Below, one piece after another: positions 27,436 through 34,669 of a DNA stretch of 34,669 nucleotides. A program made the translations under genes and the position numbers. The notes below the pieces were generated by a model, which did no database searches, was not told the origin of the DNA, and was given only the letters and a program-made list of their open reading frames with translations. The stretch covers positions 1-34,669 of the forward strand of contig JAHEBS010000005.1 of NCBI GenBank assembly GCA_024642145.1. The letters run 5' to 3'. Position 1 is the first letter of the stretch, and the number at the start of each line of letters is the position of its first letter. Origin of the DNA: Marivivens sp. Lineage in GTDB: Bacteria; Pseudomonadota; Alphaproteobacteria; Rhodobacterales; Rhodobacteraceae.

Positions 27436-28230
27436 ATGTCGGACCCGCACGCAGTAACCCGCGAAATCAACCGCAGCCAAATGCAGGTGAGCGACGAAGT
27501 CGCCATCCAGATCACGTCCATGAACAAGTGGTATGGCGCATTCCATGTGTTGCGCGACATCAACATGACCGTGAACAGGGGCGAACGCATCGTCATCTGC
27601 GGGCCCTCGGGCTCGGGCAAATCGACGCTTATCCGCTGCATCAACCGTCTGGAAGAACACCAGTCGGGTCAGATCATCGTGGATGGCACCGAGCTGACCA
27701 ACGACCTCAAGAACATCGACAAAGTGCGCTCTGAGGTCGGCATGGTGTTCCAGCACTTCAACCTGTTCCCGCATTTGACCATTCTGGAAAACTGCACGCT
27801 TGCGCCCATCTGGGTGCGCAAGACGCCCCGTAAAGAGGCGGAAGAAGTGGCGATGCACTTCCTCGAGAAGGTCAAGATCCCCGAACAGGCGCTGAAATAT
27901 CCGGGCCAGCTTTCGGGTGGTCAGCAGCAGCGCGTGGCGATCGCCCGTTCGCTGTGTATGAAGCCGCGGATCATGCTCTTTGACGAGCCGACCTCGGCAC
28001 TCGACCCCGAGATGATCAAAGAGGTGCTGGATACCATGATCGAACTCGCGGAAGAGGGCATGACCATGCTGTGCGTGACGCACGAAATGGGCTTTGCCCA
28101 AGCCGTCGCCAACCGCGTGATCTTTATGGACCAAGGCCAGATCGTCGAACAGAACGAGCCCAAGGCCTTTTTCAACAACCCGCAATCGGACCGGACCAAG
28201 CTGTTCCTCAGCCAGATTCTCGGTCACTAA
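27436..28230 (+). CDS. aapP: General L-amino acid ABC transporter ATP-binding protein
   Basis: Walker [10 protein letters not shown], signature [15 protein letters not shown], Walker [15 protein letters not shown]. Confidence 0.94.
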   Translation: MSDPHAVTREINRSQMQVSDEVAIQITSMNKWYGAFHVLRDINMTVNRGERIVICGPSGSGKSTLIRCINRLEEHQSGQIIVDGTELTNDLKNIDKVRSEVGMVFQHFNLFPHLTILENCTLAPIWVRKTPRKEAEEVAMHFLEKVKIPEQALKYPGQLSGGQQQRVAIARSLCMKPRIMLFDEPTSALDPEMIKEVLDTMIELAEEGMTMLCVTHEMGFAQAVANRVIFMDQGQIVEQNEPKAFFNNPQSDRTKLFLSQILGH

Positions 28231-28251
28231 GACGGGCAATGCAGAACCAAG

Positions 28252-28278
28252 AAAGGCCGCCGGAAACGGCGGCCTTTT
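28252..28278. terminator. Bidirectional terminator between aapP and convergent Mo hydroxylase gene
   Basis: AAAGGCCGCCG-GAAA-CGGCGGCCTTTT. Confidence 0.85.
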
Positions 28279-28284
28279 GCTTTG

Positions 28285-30516
28285 TCAGAGGATCAGATCA
28301 AAGGTCTTGATCAAGGGCAGTTCGCGCGCCCGCGTGCCGGTCAACGCAAAGAGCGCGTTACCAAGGGCCGGTGCCGCCGGCGGGGTCCCAGGTTCGCCAA
28401 CGCCGGACAGGCCGATCGCGTTTTGCAAGATCCGCACCTCAAAGGCCGGTGCATTGTGCATGCGCAAGGCGTCGTAGTCCCAGAAATTGCTTTGTTCGGC
28501 ACGGCCATCGGCAAAGGTAATCTCGCCCATCACCGCCGCCGAAAGACCATAGAGGCAGCCGCCAAACATCTGCGCCTCGATATTGCGGGGGTCCAGCGCC
28601 ACGCCCGGATCGCAGGCGATCCAGACCTTGTCGATGCCGATCCCGCTGCCGCGCTGTGAAACCTGAATGACTTGCGCCACAGGCGTGCCGAAAGAATAGG
28701 TAAAGGCCACGCCCTGCGCCGTGCCCTGCGGCAGCGCGCTACCCCAGCCTGACATCTCGGCAACCGTTTCCAGCAGCTTGGCCGAGGGTTCATGCTCGGG
28801 GCGGATCAGGTCCAGCCGGAACGCCAGCGGGTCTGCGCCAGCGGCATGGGCCATCTCGTCGATGAATGTGTCGAAGAAAAAGCCGCCATAAGACGCGCCG
28901 ACCGACCGCCACGAGGCCGTCGGCACGCCCGTAAAGGTGCGGTAGGCCGCGACGCGAAAATTGGGGATGGCGTAAGGCTGGTCATGCATGCCGCCGACCA
29001 ATTCCTTGTCCTTCATGGGCGCACCGCCACCGCTGGCCTCCATCGCGTCCAGCGTGATCGAGGCCGAGGCGACATGGGCATCGTAAAGCACGGCCTTGCC
29101 GTCCCGCACGACACCCCGCATCCGCGCCATGGCTGCAGGACGGAAGTGGTCGCGGGCCACATCCTCTTCGCGCGTCCATGTCAGCTTGATCGGCGTGCCA
29201 GCCATTTCCTTGGCGATCCGCGCCGCCTGCACGACGTAGTCGGGCGTGGCGCGGCGACCAAAACCGCCACCCAAGAAGGGCACGATCACCGTTACATCCT
29301 CGGCAGCGATTCCTAGCGCCGCAGCACAGTTGTCGCGGGTGATGGCCATGGTCTGCACACCCGCCCAGACGGTCAGTTTGCCGTCTTTGAACAGGGCGGT
29401 GGCGTTCATCGGCTCCATGGTCGTATGCGCAAGGTAGGGTGCGCGGTACTCCGCGATCACCTCGGTGCCGTCTTGCGTCCTGTCGGCGTTGCCCTCATCG
29501 CGCGCAACGACATGCGGCTCGGCATCGAAACCCTCGGCCACTTTGGCCCAGAGGCTGGCGGTATCGGCGGGATAGGGGGCTGGGCCCCATTCCGGCTCAA
29601 CCGCCTCGGCGGCCTTGAAGGCCAGCCACGTGTTGCTGGCCACCACCGCAAATCCATCACCCAGATCGATGATGCGCTCGACGCCCGGCATGGACTGGGC
29701 CTTTGATTTGTCAAAGCCCACCATCTTGCCGCGACGCGGGCTCATGTGGACGGTGGCGTATTTCATGCCCTCAAGGCGCACGTCGATCCCGAATTCGGCG
29801 GTGCCCGTGACCTTGGCCACCATATCAAGCCGCGGCATATCGCGGCCCAGATAGCGCCACGTTGACGGGTCACGCAGGCCAACGCGCGGCGGGTCAACAT
29901 CTGCGGCAAGGGGCGCAATGGTTGCGTAGGACACACGTGTGCCGTCGCCCAGCACCACGTGACCGCCCTCGGTGGTCATCTGGGATACCGGCGTGCCGGT
30001 TTCGCGCGACAGGGCCAGTTTTAGCGTCTCGCGCGCGGTGGCGCCGGCAATGCGCAGGCGGGTATAGCCATCCCGTATCGAGCTGGAACCGCCCGTTACA
30101 TCAAGATCAAGGAGCTTGGCGGCCTTGCCCATGAACGCGGCGATCCCCTCGGCCACGGGGCCACGCCGATAATCAAGACCCGGCAGGGCCATGCCGAAAA
30201 GCCCTGCGTTGTAATAGGCGAGCGCGGCGGGCGAATGGACAACGCGGATCTGCTGCCAATCGACGTCCAGTTCCTCGGCCACCAAAGCGGCCCATGTGGA
30301 ATGCACGCCTTGCCCGAATTCGGACTTGGGGCAGATGACCGTAACGCCATCCGTGGTGATGACGACAAAGGCGTTCAGGGGCCACTCGCCCTCGCCTGGT
30401 TTCAGCGGATTGGGTGGGTCTTGGTTCAGTTTGTAGACGCCAAAGACCACACCGCCCGCGATGGCAGCCGTGCCGACCAGAAAGGTGCGACGGGCAATTT
30501 TTCCGATGCTGGCCAT
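28285..30516 (-). CDS. Xanthine dehydrogenase family molybdopterin-binding (large) subunit, isoquinoline 1-oxidoreductase beta-like
   Basis: MASIGKIARRTFLVGTAAIAGG (Tat-like); PFLGGGFGRRATPDYV...VGASYGGFFFDTFIDEMAHAAGADPLAFRL...GVGEPGTPPAAPALGNALFALTG; start trimmed. Confidence 0.9.
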   Translation of the reverse strand: MASIGKIARRTFLVGTAAIAGGVVFGVYKLNQDPPNPLKPGEGEWPLNAFVVITTDGVTVICPKSEFGQGVHSTWAALVAEELDVDWQQIRVVHSPAALAYYNAGLFGMALPGLDYRRGPVAEGIAAFMGKAAKLLDLDVTGGSSSIRDGYTRLRIAGATARETLKLALSRETGTPVSQMTTEGGHVVLGDGTRVSYATIAPLAADVDPPRVGLRDPSTWRYLGRDMPRLDMVAKVTGTAEFGIDVRLEGMKYATVHMSPRRGKMVGFDKSKAQSMPGVERIIDLGDGFAVVASNTWLAFKAAEAVEPEWGPAPYPADTASLWAKVAEGFDAEPHVVARDEGNADRTQDGTEVIAEYRAPYLAHTTMEPMNATALFKDGKLTVWAGVQTMAITRDNCAAALGIAAEDVTVIVPFLGGGFGRRATPDYVVQAARIAKEMAGTPIKLTWTREEDVARDHFRPAAMARMRGVVRDGKAVLYDAHVASASITLDAMEASGGGAPMKDKELVGGMHDQPYAIPNFRVAAYRTFTGVPTASWRSVGASYGGFFFDTFIDEMAHAAGADPLAFRLDLIRPEHEPSAKLLETVAEMSGWGSALPQGTAQGVAFTYSFGTPVAQVIQVSQRGSGIGIDKVWIACDPGVALDPRNIEAQMFGGCLYGLSAAVMGEITFADGRAEQSNFWDYDALRMHNAPAFEVRILQNAIGLSGVGEPGTPPAAPALGNALFALTGTRARELPLIKTFDLIL

Positions 30517-30517
30517 G

Positions 30518-30985
30518 TCAGACGCCCTCGCCCATACGGCGCGCGGCCTCGTGGATCGCGGCGCGAATGCGCGGATAGGTTCCGCAGCGGCAGAGGTTTC
30601 CCTGCATCGCATCATCAATATCGGCATCGCTGGGGGTGGCATTCAGGGCCAACAATTCTGCCGCCTGCATGATCTGCCCCGATTGGCAGTAGCCGCATTG
30701 CGCCACTTGTAACTCGGCCCAGACCGCCTGCAGGGTGGATAGCGTGTCTGGCGCGCCAAGGCCCTCGATAGTCGTCACCGGACCGCTGACATCGGCCAAG
30801 GCCACCTGACAGCTACGCACGGCCATACCGCCTATGTGGACGGTGCAGGAACCGCAGGCCGCTACGCCGCAGCCGAATTTCGTGCCCGTCAGTCCGACTT
30901 CGTCGCGCAAGACCCACAACAATGGCACGTCGTCCGGCAGGTCGATGAAATAGGACTGCCCGTTGACAGTGATTTGTTTGGCCAT
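30518..30985 (-). CDS. (2Fe-2S)-binding small subunit of Mo hydroxylase
   Basis: [19 protein letters not shown] and [16 protein letters not shown]...[11 protein letters not shown]; start [10 protein letters not shown] chosen, MTMAKQ possible. Confidence 0.9.
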   Translation of the reverse strand: MAKQITVNGQSYFIDLPDDVPLLWVLRDEVGLTGTKFGCGVAACGSCTVHIGGMAVRSCQVALADVSGPVTTIEGLGAPDTLSTLQAVWAELQVAQCGYCQSGQIMQAAELLALNATPSDADIDDAMQGNLCRCGTYPRIRAAIHEAARRMGEGV

Positions 30986-31074
30986 GGTCATTTCCTGCTC
31001 TTGCCCAGTTCTAAAATTGGGCTCTTGGGCCAAAAGGCAAGGTTACCGCCACGAAAAGTCGGCAAAAATACCGC

Positions 31075-31572
31075 TCAGACCAGATCGGCAGGCGTGGCAA
31101 AGGCCTCGACATCGCCCTTGTCAATCAACGCCCAATCGGCGGCGTCGAACCGCAAGACCGTGGTGGCGGCGGTTGGGTAGTCGTCAAAGGCAGGGGCATC
31201 GGGTGCGCGGCGGGCCAGATATTGCGCCAACATGCCGACACCGGGGTTGTGGGCGACCACCATCACGCAGGGCGCCGTCGCTTTGGTCAAAAGCGAAAGG
31301 ATCGTGCCAGGGTCGGCATTATAGAGCGCGCGCGTGATCACCACTTCGACCGATGGCGGCAGCGCGCCGCGGATCGCATCCATGGTCTGACGCGTCCGCA
31401 GCGCATCCGAGCAGATGATCAGGTCGGGGACATGGCCTGTGGCCGCTAACCAGCGCCCGATCGCCGCGGCGTCGCTGCGGCCACGGGGTGCCAGATGCCG
31501 CGCATGGTCCGGCTCGCCCAGCCCTGCGCTTTCGGCCTTGGCATGGCGGGTGATGATCAGCTTGAGGCTCAT
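31075..31572 (-). CDS. SixA-like histidine phosphatase
   Basis: [17 protein letters not shown]...LAPRGRSDAAAIGRWL...DLIICSDALRTRQTMDAI; start trimmed. Confidence 0.85.
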   Translation of the reverse strand: MSLKLIITRHAKAESAGLGEPDHARHLAPRGRSDAAAIGRWLAATGHVPDLIICSDALRTRQTMDAIRGALPPSVEVVITRALYNADPGTILSLLTKATAPCVMVVAHNPGVGMLAQYLARRAPDAPAFDDYPTAATTVLRFDAADWALIDKGDVEAFATPADLV

Positions 31573-32195
31573 GGATGAAACATCCTCATGTGATAGGCGG
31601 ATTGCGCGGCGCTGCGACGGCCCGCGCCCACCGGACAGGCACGCCGCACCAGACAGCCCGACGCCAGACAATCGGCGCCTTCCGGGCGGTCGAGCCAGTC
31701 GTGACAGCGCGCAACGTCATAACCATCGGGGCCAAGCGCCCCGACCGGACAGGCCGCGCGGCAGGGTTGACCCGCACAGCTGTCACAAGGGCGCGGGGAC
31801 GCGGGCCTTGGTTCGGGGGGGCCAGACAGGCGGATCGCGCCGCGGAACGAGATGAACAGCCCCGCCTCCGCGTGGACCAGCAGCGCAACGGGCGAGGGCC
31901 ACGCCCGCCCGCTGGCCGTGGCCCAACTGTAAAAGGGCGGATAGGGCGGACCGTCCGAGGGAAAGATCGCCGTGCCGCCGACCTCTGCCGCAATCGAACC
32001 GATGACGCGCTTGGACCAGCGGTCGATCGGATCGGGCTGGCCGTCCGCGAATTCGGGGCTGTCGTTCACGACCAGCCAAAAACGCGGCTCATCCGGCGCC
32101 AAAAGCGCCACAGTGTCCCCATCCACCGCCCCCACACCCGCCAGCATCAGCCCAAAAGGGCCAGCCAGCGCGGCGATGGCGGCCTGATCGGTCAC
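31569..32195 (-). CDS. Ferredoxin-like Fe-S protein (GTG start)
   Basis: [19 protein letters not shown] ... [19 protein letters not shown], 4Fe-4S-type Cys motifs at the C-terminus. Confidence 0.75.
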   Translation of the reverse strand: MTDQAAIAALAGPFGLMLAGVGAVDGDTVALLAPDEPRFWLVVNDSPEFADGQPDPIDRWSKRVIGSIAAEVGGTAIFPSDGPPYPPFYSWATASGRAWPSPVALLVHAEAGLFISFRGAIRLSGPPEPRPASPRPCDSCAGQPCRAACPVGALGPDGYDVARCHDWLDRPEGADCLASGCLVRRACPVGAGRRSAAQSAYHMRMFHP

Positions 32196-33070
32196 TTGCG
32201 ACGGGGTTTGACGCGCGACTCGGTCGTTCGGATGATCGTGCCCGCGCCGTGTTCGGTGAACAGTTCCAGAAGCGAGGCGTTGGGCAAACGGCCATCCAGA
32301 ATGACCGCAGCGCGCACGCCGTCCTCGACCGCTTTTACCGCCGTTTCGACCTTGGGGATCATGCCACCCGAAATCGCGCCCGAAGCGATCATGCCGCGCA
32401 CGTCTTCGGGGGTCAGCTGGGTCACGATCGCGCCCGAGGCATCCTTGACGCCAGCCACATCGGTCAAAAGCAGCAGACGGTCAGCCTTGAGCGCCCCTGC
32501 AATGGCGCCTGCAGCGGTGTCGCCATTGACGTTGAAGGTTTCGTTCGGGTTCATGCCTGTGGCCACCGGCGCCACCACGGGGATGATGCCCGCGGTAAAG
32601 AGATCGCGCAGCACCTGCACGTTCATCTCGACCGGCTTGCCCACGAACCCCAGTTCGGGGTCGTCCGCCTCGCACACCATCATATCGTCGTCTTTGCCCG
32701 ACAGGCCAACCGCGCGGCCGCCTTCGTCCATGATGGCCTGAACGATGCGTTTGTTGACAAGGCCGGTCAGCACCATCTCGACCACCTCGACGGTGGGCTT
32801 GTCGGTCACGCGCTTGCCGCGCACGAATTCGGATTTGATGCCCAGTTTGCCCAGAAGGTCATTGATCATCGGGCCGCCGCCGTGGACCACGACGGGGTTT
32901 ACCCCAACCTGACGCATCAGCACGATATCGCGCGCAAATTCGGCCATTGCGGCCTCATCGCCCATGGCATTGCCGCCAAACTTGACCACGACAACCGAGC
33001 CCGCGTAGCGCTGCAGGTAGGGCAGCGCCTCGGACAGGGTGCGGGCGGTGGCGATCCAGTCACGGTTCAT
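32192..33070 (-). CDS. argB: Acetylglutamate kinase
   Basis: [38 protein letters not shown]...[18 protein letters not shown]; start trimmed. Confidence 0.95.
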   Translation of the reverse strand: MNRDWIATARTLSEALPYLQRYAGSVVVVKFGGNAMGDEAAMAEFARDIVLMRQVGVNPVVVHGGGPMINDLLGKLGIKSEFVRGKRVTDKPTVEVVEMVLTGLVNKRIVQAIMDEGGRAVGLSGKDDDMMVCEADDPELGFVGKPVEMNVQVLRDLFTAGIIPVVAPVATGMNPNETFNVNGDTAAGAIAGALKADRLLLLTDVAGVKDASGAIVTQLTPEDVRGMIASGAISGGMIPKVETAVKAVEDGVRAAVILDGRLPNASLLELFTEHGAGTIIRTTESRVKPRRK

Positions 33071-33103
33071 ATTCTGTGTCCTCACGTTGACCCCCGATCA
33101 GGT

Positions 33104-33757
33104 TCAGTCGATCCCGGCAATGATGGCGCGCAGCGTTTCGATACCGTCGCCTTTTTCCGACGAGGTCAGCACGATTTCCGGATAAGCGGCGGGATGTTTG
33201 GCCAGTGCCGCGCGCGTCTGTTCGATGTTCTCCGCAAGCTCTTGTTTACTGACCTTGTCGATTTTGGTCATCACGGCCTGAAACGTCACCGCGGATTTAT
33301 CCAGCAAGGTCAGAATCTCTTCGTCGACTTTCTTGACGCCATGACGTGCATCGATCAACACGAATGCGCGGCGCAGCGTGGGCCGGCCCGAGAGGTAGGA
33401 TTTGAGCAGACGCTGCCATTTTTCCACCACGGCTACCGGTGCCTCGGCGTAGCCATAACCCGGCAAGTCGACCAGATAGCGGCTTTCGCCCATGGTGAAA
33501 TAGTTGATTTCCTGCGTGCGGCCAGGCGTGTTCGAGGCGCGGGCCAGCGACTTGCGGCCCGTCAACGCATTGATCAGAGACGATTTGCCAACGTTTGACC
33601 GCCCCGCAAAGCAGACCTCGGCACGGTCGGCGGGCGGCAGGCCCGACATGGCGACGACACCTTTGAGAAAATCCACCGGACCGGCAAACAGCAGCCGCCC
33701 TTTTTCGCGGGGTGCGGCGTCGGGCTCGGGGGCGATGTTGAAGGTGATCTTGGTCAT
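33104..33757 (-). CDS. engB: Ribosome biogenesis GTPase EngB (YihA/YsxC)
   Basis: [41 protein letters not shown]...[14 protein letters not shown]. Confidence 0.95.
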   Translation of the reverse strand: MTKITFNIAPEPDAAPREKGRLLFAGPVDFLKGVVAMSGLPPADRAEVCFAGRSNVGKSSLINALTGRKSLARASNTPGRTQEINYFTMGESRYLVDLPGYGYAEAPVAVVEKWQRLLKSYLSGRPTLRRAFVLIDARHGVKKVDEEILTLLDKSAVTFQAVMTKIDKVSKQELAENIEQTRAALAKHPAAYPEIVLTSSEKGDGIETLRAIIAGID

Positions 33758-33824
33758 GCGTGCCTCTGGTCTTGGACGATCTTAGCCCGCGTTGCGCGGG
33801 GGGCAAGGCGCGGTTGCGCCCATG

Positions 33825-33859
33825 AAAAGGGGCCCCACAGCTTTTTGCTGCGGGGCCCC
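33825..33859 (-). terminator. Intrinsic terminator of yidC
   Basis: On the minus strand: GGGGCCCCGCAGC-AAAAA-GCTGTGGGGCCCC-TTTT. Confidence 0.8.
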
Positions 33860-33875
33860 GATCATTTCCGGCCTA

Positions 33876-34669
33876 TCAGCGCTTTTTCGGCGCTTTGGTC
33901 GAATTTGCGGCGGCAGGCTTGCGTTTAAAGCCCGACTTGATGTTGCCAAACAGATCCGGCGGGTGACCGTGGCTCCACATGATCAGATATTGCTGGGTGA
34001 AGGTGATCGTGTTGTTGGCGATCCAGTAGAGAACCAGACCGCTGGCAAACGACCCCAGCATGAACATGAAGATCCAAGGCATCCAGGCGAAAACGGCGGC
34101 CTGCGCGGCGTCGGTCGGGGCTGGGTTCAGCTTTTGCTGGAACCACATCGAGATGCCCAGCATGATCGGCAGGATGCCAAGCGACAGGATCGACAGCGCG
34201 CTACCTGCGTCCGGTGCTGCAAAGGGCAACAGGCCGAACAGGTTCAGGATCGAGGTCGGATCGGGGGCCGAAAGGTCATGGATCCAGCCAAGCCACGGTG
34301 CTTGACGCAATTCGATGGTGTTGAAGATCACCTTGTAGAGCGAGAAGAAGATCGGGATCTGCACAAAGATCGGCAGACAGCCCGAGGCCGGGTTGACCTT
34401 CTTGCGCTTGTAAAGCTCCATCACCTCTTTTTGCATGCCGGCGCGGTCGTCGCCAAAACGCTCTTTCAGCGCTTCCATCTCGGGCTGCAATTCCTTCATC
34501 CGCGCCATCGACACGTAGGACTTGCGCGCCAGCGGGAAGACGATGGCCTTGATGATCAGCGTCAGGCCGATGATCGACCAGCCCATGTTCCCGATGAGGC
34601 CATGGATCGCGTGCAAGAGCCAGAAGATCGGCTTGGTGAAGAAGAAGAACCAGCCCCAGTCGATCGAGT
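33876..34669 (-). CDS. yidC: Membrane protein insertase YidC, C-terminal part (5' end outside window)
   Basis: MGWSIIGLTLIIKAIVFPLARKSYVSMARMKELQPEMEALKERFGDD...; frame open to the window edge. Confidence 0.93.
   Translation of the reverse strand, partial: SIDWGWFFFFTKPIFWLLHAIHGLIGNMGWSIIGLTLIIKAIVFPLARKSYVSMARMKELQPEMEALKERFGDDRAGMQKEVMELYKRKKVNPASGCLPIFVQIPIFFSLYKVIFNTIELRQAPWLGWIHDLSAPDPTSILNLFGLLPFAAPDAGSALSILSLGILPIMLGISMWFQQKLNPAPTDAAQAAVFAWMPWIFMFMLGSFASGLVLYWIANNTITFTQQYLIMWSHGHPPDLFGNIKSGFKRKPAAANSTKAPKKR

Noticed and set aside
26236-28239. 667-aa minus-strand ORF opposite aapM/aapP
   Set aside because: Shadow ORF caused by high GC3 on strongly supported ABC transporter genes; product is low-complexity His/Arg/Asp-rich with no recognisable domain.
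30517-30642. N-terminal extension of the Mo hydroxylase ORF ([11 protein letters not shown]...)
   Set aside because: It overlaps the small-subunit coding region; the internal MASIGKIARRTFLVG start gives a proper Tat-like signal.

Overview
This window is an alphaproteobacterial (Rhodobacterales-like) str-S10-spc-alpha ribosomal-protein supercluster, from the 3' end of tuf to rplQ (about 1-18.2 kb). A quorum-sensing luxR-luxI pair follows, then rarA-crcB-RluA-type synthase-ATP12 chaperone, an aapJQMP amino-acid ABC transporter, and a minus-strand block (two-subunit Mo hydroxylase, sixA-like, ferredoxin-like, argB, engB, partial yidC). No CRISPR array, tRNA, rRNA or mobile element was seen. The ribosomal genes are ordinary, but the junctions are not. 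The cluster is broken at rplW|rplB, rplP|rpmC and rpmD|rplO by a terminator, accessory gene(s) and a new sigma70-like promoter. Three restart promoters (rplB, rpmC, rpsM) share a 17-bp spacer and an element G(C/T)CCCATC directly abutting the -10. The alpha-operon leader has pseudoknot-compatible pairing right at its predicted 5' end. Strong hairpins sit at the borders of the non-ribosomal genes secY and rpoA. The best candidate for an undescribed unit is the luxR upstream region. There a 60-aa divergent ORF with a good RBS faces a predicted leaderless luxR promoter, and a perfect palindrome lies in the shared control region. All promoter, hairpin and operator calls were made by eye and need experimental or comparative testing.
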